From assembly GCF_000424145.1 (NCBI RefSeq), contig NZ_KE384137.1, positions 372,001 through 436,000 on the forward strand: 64,000 bases of DNA. Reading direction: 5' to 3'. The translations under genes and the position numbers were made by a program. A model generated the notes under the pieces. The model did not search any database. It had not been told where the DNA came from and saw only the letters and a list, made by a program, of their open reading frames with translations. Positions 44,458-53,074 of the stretch are shown here, piece by piece. The DNA comes from Butyrivibrio sp. AC2005. Its GTDB lineage: Bacteria; Bacillota; Clostridia; Lachnospirales; Lachnospiraceae. How positions within the stretch are numbered: position 1 is the first letter of the stretch; the number at the start of each line of letters is the position of its first letter.

Positions 44458-45039
44458 TCAAAATTTCGATAAATCAGTACCTAAATCGAAATCATCGCTT
44501 TCCCCAAATGAATCATCTTCATTCGGAATATTATCATCTTCATTCTCAGCTTCAAGTGCATCCGCTGCAGCAGCGGCTGCTGCTTCTTCAGCAGCGATTC
44601 TCTCTGCCTCAACCCGAGCTTCCTCAGCAGCAAGTTCATCTGCTTCTCTCTGCAAAATAGCCTCTTCCTGAAATTTAATGGCAAGCTCTTTATTCTGATT
44701 AAGTGTATCAAAATGATTCACCAGAAGTTCAAAAAGTCTGCCCACTATGAAAAAGACCACAGCTGATAAAAAAAGGGTCTTAATCCAGGCACCGATTTCG
44801 TAATGCTGCAGAAGTGTATATATACCAATAAAGCCACTCCCGGCAAGCATCACGATAGCGGTAATAAGCCTGTTCTTAGGAGACTCGGTAATAACCACAG
44901 TCTCCATATGTGTTTTCTTTTCTTTTTTTTCTTCGCCCTTTTCTTCAGCGGCGTTTTCTTCAGTCGCTACCTCCGGACCACTTTCCGGCTTAGCAGCTGC
45001 GGGTTCTTCCATTTTCTCTTCAGTAATCTCGTCACTCAT
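44458..45039 (-). CDS. Membrane protein of unknown function in the swrB position
   Basis: 193 residues. An acidic N-terminal segment is followed by two membrane helices (about 57-75 and 85-107), then an Ala/Glu-rich helix (about 125-165) and an acidic tail. It overlaps cheD by 4 bases (ATGA) and lies 17 bases upstream of fliA. In Bacillus subtilis the gene next to sigD is swrB; no sequence similarity is evident, so only the place is comparable. Confidence 0.7.
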   Translation of the reverse strand: MSDEITEEKMEEPAAAKPESGPEVATEENAAEEKGEEKKEKKTHMETVVITESPKNRLITAIVMLAGSGFIGIYTLLQHYEIGAWIKTLFLSAVVFFIVGRLFELLVNHFDTLNQNKELAIKFQEEAILQREADELAAEEARVEAERIAAEEAAAAAAADALEAENEDDNIPNEDDSFGESDDFDLGTDLSKF

Positions 45040-45521
45040 ATCGTCTTTTCCGGTTTACCAACTGCTCTAATCACAAAGTCACCGTTTTCAGGATAGAAAA
45101 TAACAGTACGTCCGTAAGAATCGCCTGTATCCTGTGCTAATATCGGAATACCAAGCTCTTTTAATTTCTTGATTGTAGCTGCAACATTTCTCTCACCTAC
45201 TCGCATTGTTGCATTGCCTGTATTAAACGCAAACATTTGTGCACCACCGGCAATTTTCGCGACAAGACGTGATTTGTTAGCGCCTTTGCCCACGACCTGT
45301 TTAATAAGCTCATCAATTCCTGTATCCGCAAATTTCGGAATATTGGAATTATTTTTGATCTCCTTAGAATCAGGCAACATTATGTGCGCAAGTCCGCCAA
45401 TTTTAGTAACCGGATCCCTTACAGCAATCCCTACACAGGAGCCAAGTCCAAGTGTCGTGATACCGTCAGGACTGACGCAAATATTAAGATCGGCCATACC
45501 AACCTTGATAATTTGACTCAT
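45036..45521 (-). CDS. cheD: Chemoreceptor glutamine deamidase CheD
   Basis: 161 residues with the catalytic Cys-His motifs 'GLGSCVGIAVRDPVTKIGGLAHIMLPDS'. CheD deamidates receptor glutamines and binds CheC to raise its CheY-P phosphatase activity. It follows cheC by 12 bases. Confidence 0.96.
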   Translation of the reverse strand: MSQIIKVGMADLNICVSPDGITTLGLGSCVGIAVRDPVTKIGGLAHIMLPDSKEIKNNSNIPKFADTGIDELIKQVVGKGANKSRLVAKIAGGAQMFAFNTGNATMRVGERNVAATIKKLKELGIPILAQDTGDSYGRTVIFYPENGDFVIRAVGKPEKTI

Positions 45522-45533
45522 TCACTCAGCTCC

Positions 45534-46172
45534 TTATCCATTTATGGTGATATCGCCCATTCCAAGAGAGGTCAATATCTTACTATAGCCATCTACATCC
45601 GGTAGCAGGATGAAATATCCGCTAAGAACTTCTGTATCAAAAAAGCTCGTTTCAATAAGAAGAATCTTATCACCCATCATACCGAATTCAATTGCAGGTA
45701 CAGACAAAATTGCACCGGCCATATCAATTGCAAGGAAGGGTACAGATGGTAAAAGCTTAAGGTTTGTTATCATGGAGAGGGAATTAAGATATGAACCCGT
45801 AATAATATTTCCCACTTCCTTTATAGCCGAAAGCTCTGTATCATCGAAAGGAACATTTTCATCCTTATCAGTTATGCCCATAAGCATATTTACAAGATGT
45901 CTTGCTGCCTTCATTCCAAGAAGGAACATTATACTTCCATTGATATCGCCTTCTACTGCAAGGTAAATACCTGTCATTATCTGTTCAGCACCGCCCATAA
46001 GGTCTCCGACATCCTTGAAATCAAGAAGCTTAACCTGTGGTACAGACATATCAACCTTTGTGCCAAGCATCTGCGCAAGCGCTGTGGTCGCATTACCTGC
46101 ACCAATATTTCCAAGCTCTTTCAAGACATCAAAATACTGGCTGGACATGTTCTCCAAACTCATCTCACTCAA
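45534..46172 (-). CDS. cheC: CheY-P phosphatase CheC
   Basis: 212 residues with two phosphatase-type motifs ('ELGNIGAGNATTALAQML' and 'EVGNIITGSYLNSL'). It dephosphorylates CheY-P and is controlled by CheD. A TTG at 46172 with GGAGG 7 bases ahead is the likely start; the ATG 9 bases later is too far from the RBS. Confidence 0.95.
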   Translation of the reverse strand: MSEMSLENMSSQYFDVLKELGNIGAGNATTALAQMLGTKVDMSVPQVKLLDFKDVGDLMGGAEQIMTGIYLAVEGDINGSIMFLLGMKAARHLVNMLMGITDKDENVPFDDTELSAIKEVGNIITGSYLNSLSMITNLKLLPSVPFLAIDMAGAILSVPAIEFGMMGDKILLIETSFFDTEVLSGYFILLPDVDGYSKILTSLGMGDITING

Positions 46173-46196
46173 AGGTCTTCCTCCTTCAAAAACTTA

Positions 46197-46676
46197 TTAT
46201 GCTTTAGGTTTGTCTTCTTCCATCTCTACCATTCCAAGATCAAGAATGGAAACAAGACCACCCTCATATTTTCCAACACCACTTATAAAGCTGTTAAGTT
46301 TTTTACCCTTATCTGCGCTGTAGGTAACCTTTTCAATGCTCTTGCTGCCAAGAGTAAGAACCTGATTAACCTGATCAACTATAATACCAATCAGAGTATC
46401 CTCCTCAGCTTTAAGAATTATGATACGGCTCTTATCTGTAATCTCATCAGGATTCATGTCCATTTTGAGTCTGAGGCTCATAACAGGAACAATGACACCA
46501 CGGATGTTGATAACACCCTTTAAATAATGAGCAACCTGAGGAACTCTCGTAATCTGCTGCATTCGCACAATGTTATCAATATACTTTATATCTATTCCAT
46601 ATTGCTCGTCGCCGAGTTTGATAATAATATATTGGATCAGTTCGCCAAGATCCTGAGTATCTCTTAATTCATTCAT
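46197..46676 (-). CDS. cheW: Chemotaxis coupling protein CheW
   Basis: 159 residues, a CheW SH3-like domain ('YIIIKLGDEQYGIDIKYIDNIVRMQQITRVP', 'GVINIRGVIVPVMSLR'). It links receptors to CheA. AAAGGATG precedes the ATG. It lies 24 bases after cheA. Confidence 0.96.
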   Translation of the reverse strand: MNELRDTQDLGELIQYIIIKLGDEQYGIDIKYIDNIVRMQQITRVPQVAHYLKGVINIRGVIVPVMSLRLKMDMNPDEITDKSRIIILKAEEDTLIGIIVDQVNQVLTLGSKSIEKVTYSADKGKKLNSFISGVGKYEGGLVSILDLGMVEMEEDKPKA

Positions 46677-46700
46677 AATATCATCCTTTCTTTGTGAAAG

Positions 46701-48875
46701 TTATGCCAACTGATTTGTATCAAGGATCAACGCTATCTCACCATCACCAAGGATAGTAGCGCCACTGATCATACGGCACTTATTCATGTATCTTCCCAGA
46801 GGCTTAATAACGATTTCCTGCTGTCCCATGAGTTCGTCTATAACAAGACCAAACTGCTGCTCGCCCTTTCTTGTTATAACAACCACAAGATCTTCATCCT
46901 CTTTCTTAGTGCTCTCTGTGTCGAGTGCTCTGCTAACACGAATAATGGGTGTAACACTTCCACGAAGATTGATGACTTCTTTATTTTCTACAGTCTTAAT
47001 ATCTGTAGGCGCTACATCCTCAATACTCTGAATGGAATCAAGAGGAATAGCATATTTTTCTCCGCCAACAACAACCATCAGTGCCTGAATAATAGCAAGT
47101 GTAAGAGGAAGTCTGATCTGCCATGTACTTCCTTCACCAAGCTTTGTCTTAACGCTGACTTCACCGGAAAGTGATTCAATCTTGGACTTAACTACGTCAA
47201 GACCTACTCCTCGTCCTGATACTTCAGTAACCTTCTTGGCAGTTGAAAATCCCGGATGGAAAAGGAAGTCAATGCACTGCTGTTCGGAAAGAGTTGCTGC
47301 TTCATCAGGTGTAACGATACCCTTCTCAATAGCCTTATTCTTAACTATCTCAGCGTCAATACCGTTACCATCGTCACCAACCTCGATAACAACGCTGTTA
47401 CCATCCTGGAAAGCATGAAGGAAAATATGTCCTTCTTCTGACTTTCCGCGCTCAGCACGAAGCTCTGCAGATTCAATACCGTGATCGGCACTGTTACGTA
47501 ACAAGTGCATAAGAGGATCACCGATCTCATCAACCACAGTTCTGTCCATTTCAGTATCTTCACCGGTCATGGTCAGTTCCATGTTCTTTCCAAGCTGTTT
47601 ATTAAGATCTCGAATCATACGAGGGAATTTCTGGAGTACGCTCTCAATAGGTACCATTCGAACTTTCATGACAGATTCATGAAGATTGGTAGTAACGCTT
47701 TCCAGATATTCAATCTGCTCGTTTACGTTGCCACTTACTATTCCTGCTGAATTTGCAGCAGATATCAAAGAGTTCTTAGCAATGATAAGCTCACTGACCA
47801 GATTCATGAGAACATCCAGTTTATCAATATCCACACGAACTGTACGGTTTACAACAGGCTTACCAACCGGTTTCTTGCCGCCGGCATCCTTTGCAGGTGC
47901 TGCCTTATCAGTGGGCTTAGCTGCAGGTGCTGCGGGTGCTGCAGGAGTCTGAGCAGGTGCTGCCGCTGTCGGAGCCGCTGCAGGTGCTGCGGGTGCTGCT
48001 GCAGCCGCTTCTTCTGAGCTTGCTGCTGCGTTAGGATCATAATCTCCTATCTCACAGTCTTCAATCTCAGATACACTCTTTACTATATCTTTTATCTTAT
48101 CTTTATCTTCTTCGTCTGTAGAAATAATTAGACTGAAATTAAATTCAAACTTTTCATCCTCAATATCCTGAGTCGAAGGTTCGGAAATTATAAGTTCACC
48201 GATATCTTCAATACCCTTGAATACCAGGAATGCTCTTGCTGCCTTAAGGATGCAGCTCTCCTGAATCTTTACATTAAGTCCATAGAGCTTCTTGCCCTGT
48301 CCCAGCGCATCCTCAAGTGTGCCCTTGGTATCAGCATCAATCTTAATTGCTCTATAGTCCTTTGTAGGATCTGCATCTGAAGGTGGTGCTGCCGCTGCCG
48401 GAGCTGCTGCAGGTGCTGCTTCCGCTGCCGGAGCTGCCGCAGGTGCTGCTTCCGCTGCCGGAGCTGCTGCAGGTGCTGCTCCACCGCCACTGGCGCCGGC
48501 TCTTATATCAGCAAGCGCTTTAATAAGATTTGCATTTTCCTCAGTTCCTTCATCCTGTGACTCCGTGATATTATCCACGTAAGCCTGAATAGCGTCCAGA
48601 CATTGGAACAGAGTATCAATCATGCTGGAATCAATTTTCAATGTGCCGTTACGCACATCGGAAAATACATCTTCCATATCATGGGTAAGATTCTGCATAT
48701 TCTTATAACCCATGGTTCCTGCCATTCCCTTCATGGAATGCGCAGAACGGAAGATTTCATTAATACAATCCTCGTTCTCCGGATCCTGCTCCAACTGCAT
48801 AATACTGTCATTCAGTGTTTGCAGATGCTCCTTTGCTTCGTCGAGAAAGACGCCTAGATACTGAGAAACATCCAT
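46701..48875 (-). CDS. cheA: Chemotaxis histidine kinase CheA
   Basis: 724 residues from the ATG at 48875 (GGAGG ahead); 22 upstream residues in the open frame are discarded. The P1 Hpt domain has phospho-acceptor His46 in 'RSAHSMKGMAGTM'. A P2 domain follows, then dimerization, the HATPase domain ('LMHLLRNSADHGIE', 'DDGNGID') and a CheW-like C-terminus. Two Ala/Pro-rich linkers (about residues 130-165 and 285-330) are coded by GC-rich repeats. Its response-regulator partner cheY is not in the window. Confidence 0.97.
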   Translation of the reverse strand: MDVSQYLGVFLDEAKEHLQTLNDSIMQLEQDPENEDCINEIFRSAHSMKGMAGTMGYKNMQNLTHDMEDVFSDVRNGTLKIDSSMIDTLFQCLDAIQAYVDNITESQDEGTEENANLIKALADIRAGASGGGAAPAAAPAAEAAPAAAPAAEAAPAAAPAAAAPPSDADPTKDYRAIKIDADTKGTLEDALGQGKKLYGLNVKIQESCILKAARAFLVFKGIEDIGELIISEPSTQDIEDEKFEFNFSLIISTDEEDKDKIKDIVKSVSEIEDCEIGDYDPNAAASSEEAAAAAPAAPAAAPTAAAPAQTPAAPAAPAAKPTDKAAPAKDAGGKKPVGKPVVNRTVRVDIDKLDVLMNLVSELIIAKNSLISAANSAGIVSGNVNEQIEYLESVTTNLHESVMKVRMVPIESVLQKFPRMIRDLNKQLGKNMELTMTGEDTEMDRTVVDEIGDPLMHLLRNSADHGIESAELRAERGKSEEGHIFLHAFQDGNSVVIEVGDDGNGIDAEIVKNKAIEKGIVTPDEAATLSEQQCIDFLFHPGFSTAKKVTEVSGRGVGLDVVKSKIESLSGEVSVKTKLGEGSTWQIRLPLTLAIIQALMVVVGGEKYAIPLDSIQSIEDVAPTDIKTVENKEVINLRGSVTPIIRVSRALDTESTKKEDEDLVVVITRKGEQQFGLVIDELMGQQEIVIKPLGRYMNKCRMISGATILGDGEIALILDTNQLA
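48390..48482. repeat. 30-bp GC-rich tandem repeats in the CheA linker
   Basis: Three nearly identical 30-base units coding for Ala/Pro-rich sequence (AAPAAAPAAE type). They lie between the CheA Hpt and P2 domains. Such repeats are slippage-prone and may vary in copy number. Confidence 0.7.
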
Positions 48876-48965
48876 AATCCCTTTACCTCCATAAGAAAAC
48901 CTCACGCAGGTGTTAAGACTTAGGATCAGGAAAGGTAACAAGGAAGTTCAACTGTCGCTAAGAGA

Positions 48966-50039
48966 TTACTTAACTCCTACGTTCATAATGATTTCCTGGG
49001 CTACGTCATCAAGTGTAACTACCTGATTGACAAGACCAGCTGTTGCCACTGCCTTAGGCATGCCATAAACTGTGCAGGAAGCCTCGTCCTGACCAATGAC
49101 ATGAACCTTCTTTGCTGATTTCAGATTTTTTATTCCCTCAGTGCCATCCGCACCCATTCCTGTAAGAACCACACAGCATATAGAGTCGTAATCCGAATCC
49201 ATCAGAGACTCATACATGAAGTTTGCACACGGTCTTACGCCTTCTCTCGTAGGACCATCAACATAATGAATAGTGTGCTTACCGGCTGATGTAATTACAT
49301 GCATATGCTTTCCGCCTCTTGCAATATAGACGGTTCCTGCCTGAAGTACATCACCCTCCGCCGCCTCTTTAACATGAACTTCAGATAACGAGTCCAGTCT
49401 CTCGGCAAGAGATGCTGTAAATCCTTCCGGCATATGCTGTACAAGTACAACCGGGGTCTTAAGATTTTTGGGAAGTTTTGGAATAACCGCTTGAAGCGCA
49501 CGAGGCCCACCCGTAGAACTGGCAATCGCAACGATACGATTACCTGTGACCTTGTCTGCATGCTTAGCGACAATATCCACCATCTTACGAGAGGCTTTGA
49601 TTTCATCAATTGAAAAAGCCTTCGCACTTATAGGCGCTTTAGAATCGCAAACTGCTGCGAGAGTTCTTGTAAGCGACTTAGTGAAATCATCGCCACGGCA
49701 ATCCGAGGCGCGATCCGGTTTGTGAATAAAATCAAGGGCGCCGAGTTCCAGACAGTCAAGGGTAACCTTTGCCCCTTCCTTAGTATCTGTAGAACACATC
49801 ATAACTTTCACCCTTATTTTATTTTTGTTAATCTCCTTGAGCAACGTAATTCCGTCCATACGAGGCATGTTAATATCAAGAATACATGCATCATAGGAAT
49901 TCTTTTTCAAAAGCTCAAGGGCTTCAATTCCGTCTTTAGCCTTATCTACAACCTGAAATCTTGAATCTGAATTTACTATATCACTAAGGACGGTTCTCAT
50001 GAGTGCAGAGTCATCAACTAATAAAATTTTTTTCGACAT
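48966..50039 (-). CDS. cheB: Chemotaxis response-regulator methylesterase CheB
   Basis: 357 residues. The receiver domain carries phospho-acceptor Asp55 ('ILDINMPRMDG'). The methylesterase domain has a Ser ('ASSTGGPRALQ'), a His ('VQHMPEGFTASLAERL') and an Asp ('LTGMGADG'). It removes methyl groups from receptors, or deamidates them. It begins at the base just after the PilZ protein's stop. Confidence 0.96.
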   Translation of the reverse strand: MSKKILLVDDSALMRTVLSDIVNSDSRFQVVDKAKDGIEALELLKKNSYDACILDINMPRMDGITLLKEINKNKIRVKVMMCSTDTKEGAKVTLDCLELGALDFIHKPDRASDCRGDDFTKSLTRTLAAVCDSKAPISAKAFSIDEIKASRKMVDIVAKHADKVTGNRIVAIASSTGGPRALQAVIPKLPKNLKTPVVLVQHMPEGFTASLAERLDSLSEVHVKEAAEGDVLQAGTVYIARGGKHMHVITSAGKHTIHYVDGPTREGVRPCANFMYESLMDSDYDSICCVVLTGMGADGTEGIKNLKSAKKVHVIGQDEASCTVYGMPKAVATAGLVNQVVTLDDVAQEIIMNVGVK

Positions 50040-50762
50040 TTAGTTTTGCTTCTTTCTAATTTTACGTTCTTCCTCAAAGATAAAATGTATAATATCCTCT
50101 CTGGAAGTTTCGTCAATGTAGCTGTACTGTATGCGGTGCTCATACAGTCCCGGCCTGTTTTCGAGTTCCTGTACCCTAAGTACGGTGCACACCATCTCGT
50201 ACTCAACATTATTAATGTTTCCGGGTAATCTGTAAGCACAATAAATCGTGCTACCCTCTTCATATTGGAAATTAGCGACAAACCGTAAACCTCCTCCGCT
50301 TATATCCACTATAACGCTTCGTTGTAACGGTTTATTCGTTCCCAAAAGCAATCCCCAGTTCCGCCTTATAGCCTCGACTTCCTCTTCGGTAAAAATACGC
50401 GATCGTAGTTCGAGTGCACAGCTGAATCTGTAATACTCTCTTCGCTGAAGCCTCTGAAGATTGCTTAGAAGATCAAGAACCAAAATGTACACATTATTAC
50501 TTCGGTATCGGTCAATTATCCTTCCATAACATTGAAACAGTCCTCTTGAGCTGTAAAAGCACAAGCTATATTCACCATCTACAGGTAAAAGCACCAGCTT
50601 TCCCTTATCCATTGGCATGAGAACCTCAATCCTGTCCTCCGACAAAACATCGGTAATCTTACTCAGGTGAATTTTTTTCGTGCGGCTGTCATCGTCCATC
50701 CAGACCTTGCCGATGGCCTTCAGTTCAATTTTATTGCCTGGCGCAATATAGTCCGCAAGCAT
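50040..50762 (-). CDS. YcgR-type PilZ protein (flagellar brake)
   Basis: 240 residues. An N-terminal YcgR-N-like domain (about 5-95) and a C-terminal PilZ domain with the c-di-GMP-binding residues R108 and R112 of RxxxR and the DISGGG motif (153-158). Binding of c-di-GMP would slow the motor or alter switching. It lies between flhG and cheB in the fla/che operon, where a PilZ gene is common in clostridia. Confidence 0.88.
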   Translation of the reverse strand: MLADYIAPGNKIELKAIGKVWMDDDSRTKKIHLSKITDVLSEDRIEVLMPMDKGKLVLLPVDGEYSLCFYSSRGLFQCYGRIIDRYRSNNVYILVLDLLSNLQRLQRREYYRFSCALELRSRIFTEEEVEAIRRNWGLLLGTNKPLQRSVIVDISGGGLRFVANFQYEEGSTIYCAYRLPGNINNVEYEMVCTVLRVQELENRPGLYEHRIQYSYIDETSREDIIHFIFEEERKIRKKQN

Positions 50763-50794
50763 GTAGGTACCCCTCTTACCTTTTATAGTATATC

Positions 50795-51715
50795 TTACAG
50801 ACCGGAAGCCTTATCTCCGGTGTTTTTCTCTGAATTTAGTTTTCGTCCGGTTATGATATGTGAGAAAAATGCAGCCATTCCTCTGGGCTTGTATTTTTCA
50901 AGTTCATTTTTATTTACAAGTTCCGCAGCAATATGCTCAAAAGCTTTCGCAGATTTGGAATTGGGATACTGTATGGAAACGGGTGATTGCTGCATCACAC
51001 CTCGTGCCAGCATCTGATCCTGCGGAATAGCGCCGAGATATGCAAGCGGAAGCTTTAAGTATCTGGCAACTACTGCATTTAATTTATTAAATAGCTGTTG
51101 TCCCTCATCGTTTGTAGCAACTCTGTTGGAAACAACCTTAATCATCGTATTATCTCTTGAAAATCTCTCCTGCTGGTTAAGTGCCTTAAGCAGCGAATAG
51201 GAGTCAGTTATCGATGTGGGCTCCGGTGTTGTCACAAGAATAATCTCACCGCTTGCCACAAGGAATTCCATAACTGCATTGGATATTCCGGCTCCCGTAT
51301 CAATAATTATCGTATCCGCAATAGCATCAAGCTCTGCCAGATTAACAATAATATCAACAAGATACTTTCTCTCAAGATTGTACATACCGGAGATACCGGA
51401 ACCTCCTGAAATAAATCCTACGCCCTCCGGTCCCCAGGTAATTATATCCTTAATATTCTTTTTCTTATATATCAGATCACTCAGATTATGCTTGGGAACT
51501 GTTCCAAACATTATCTCTATATTGGCAAGTCCGAAATCGGCATCCAGAATGATGACTCTCTGTCCCATTCTTCTAAACTGAATGGCAAGGTTTATTGATA
51601 CATTCGACTTACCTACGCCACCCTTACCGCTCGTAACTGTGATAATCCTTGCGAGAGGCCTCTGGGGCGTGTGTTGTGCTTTAATTATATTTCTTAACTG
51701 TTGAGCCTGATCCAT
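50795..51715 (-). CDS. flhG: Flagellar number regulator FlhG (FleN/YlxH)
   Basis: 306 residues, MinD/ParA-like, with the deviant Walker A 'TSGKGGVGKS' near the N-terminus. It limits flagellar number and location by acting on FlhF and on C-ring assembly. It follows flhF by 47 bases. The C-terminal amphipathic helix of MinD is less clear here. Confidence 0.95.
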   Translation of the reverse strand: MDQAQQLRNIIKAQHTPQRPLARIITVTSGKGGVGKSNVSINLAIQFRRMGQRVIILDADFGLANIEIMFGTVPKHNLSDLIYKKKNIKDIITWGPEGVGFISGGSGISGMYNLERKYLVDIIVNLAELDAIADTIIIDTGAGISNAVMEFLVASGEIILVTTPEPTSITDSYSLLKALNQQERFSRDNTMIKVVSNRVATNDEGQQLFNKLNAVVARYLKLPLAYLGAIPQDQMLARGVMQQSPVSIQYPNSKSAKAFEHIAAELVNKNELEKYKPRGMAAFFSHIITGRKLNSEKNTGDKASGL

Positions 51716-51762
51716 AAAAATAATCCTGTTTCTATTCTATCAAAATATACGAAATTCTTCTA

Positions 51763-53073
51763 CTATTTTCCGCCAAGAAGACCCTTAACACTTTTCTGAG
51801 CATCAAAGACAGCAATATCGCTCGGAACGTTTTGTCCATTTGTAATGTAAGACATCGGAGCGCCAGTGTGCATGTGTATATTATAAAGGTTTCCTGCTGA
51901 ACTTGTCTCATCCATCTTGGTGAAAATAAGCTTATACTTAACGAGTTCGGAATAGCCGTCTGCTATTTCAATAAGATCCCTGTACTTGGTGGTAGCGGAA
52001 AGAACCAGATAGTTCTCTGTTTCAACGCATTCCTCAAGTGCATGGATATATCCGATCATAGTTTCCTTTTGTTCTTCATTGTGAAGACTGTGACCTGCCG
52101 TATCAACCATCAGATAATCATAATCCTTGAATTCCTCAGCTGCGGCTTTCATTTCCTCTACGGAATATATTACCCTGAAGGGAATATCCATAATGGTTGC
52201 ATAGGTTTTAAGCTGCTCTGCAGCAGCTATTCTGTAAGTATCAACGGTTAAAAGTGCAACATTTTTCTTTCTGACAATTCGAAGCTCGGATGCCAGCTTG
52301 GCAATTGTTGTAGTTTTGCCAACACCGGTAGGTCCAATAAAAATCTCCGCTATAGGGCCGTCAGTGCTCTCCTTAATTCTGTCAGCTGGTCCGAATTTAA
52401 GCACCATCTTCTGATATACGTTCGCAAGAACATACTCCATCGGTATATTGGGTTTACTTACCTTTTCAACCTCATCCGTGAGCTGATTGGCGTAAATCTC
52501 ATCGACCTCGTTCTCAATAAGCGTATTGTACAAAACCTTTACAAATGAAAGCGTTTCATCGGAAACAGTATTGGGAGTTTCCTTAATCTCTGATACTTCC
52601 TCCTCAGCCATATCCGGTCTTGGATCTTCTTTTTCGGTCTTGAGATTCTTCTCGATAAGGTTGTGAAGGCTGTCAAGTTTTTCCTCAATAGCACTGCTCT
52701 CATCCTGGAGCAACGCGTGTTCTTTCGGCGCAGGAGTGCTTACGGAAGGCTGCACCTGTGCCGGCTGAGAAACCTTAAGAGGTGGAATCTCACCCTGTTC
52801 CTGAGCGCGCAGCAGTTTATCAGCCATTGATGCAGGCTTCCCAGGTCTCGGAGCTCTGTTCTGCTCTCTTGCCGGCTTAACAGACTTCATGCTTTTTGCA
52901 GGCTCGTCCTCAAGCGCAACCGTCACCTCTATTTTGGGCGGCGCGAAAATAGCGAAGAATCCGCTTTTTTTCACAGGCCTGACATTCATGATTACAATGT
53001 TATCGCCCAGCTCCTTCTTTGCAATTTCTGTAGCCTCTGATTCAGTTTTTCCGGTATATTTTTTTATTATCAT
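51763..53073 (-). CDS. flhF: Flagellar SRP-type GTPase FlhF
   Basis: 436 residues. A basic N-terminal domain and an acidic, variable linker precede the SRP-like N and GTPase domains: 'GPTGVGKTT' (G1), 'VDTYRIAAAEQL', 'VDTAGHS' and 'FTKMDET'. It recruits early flagellar components to the assembly site, often a pole. It lies 1 base downstream of flhA. Confidence 0.96.
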   Translation of the reverse strand: MIIKKYTGKTESEATEIAKKELGDNIVIMNVRPVKKSGFFAIFAPPKIEVTVALEDEPAKSMKSVKPAREQNRAPRPGKPASMADKLLRAQEQGEIPPLKVSQPAQVQPSVSTPAPKEHALLQDESSAIEEKLDSLHNLIEKNLKTEKEDPRPDMAEEEVSEIKETPNTVSDETLSFVKVLYNTLIENEVDEIYANQLTDEVEKVSKPNIPMEYVLANVYQKMVLKFGPADRIKESTDGPIAEIFIGPTGVGKTTTIAKLASELRIVRKKNVALLTVDTYRIAAAEQLKTYATIMDIPFRVIYSVEEMKAAAEEFKDYDYLMVDTAGHSLHNEEQKETMIGYIHALEECVETENYLVLSATTKYRDLIEIADGYSELVKYKLIFTKMDETSSAGNLYNIHMHTGAPMSYITNGQNVPSDIAVFDAQKSVKGLLGGK

Positions 53074-53074
53074 A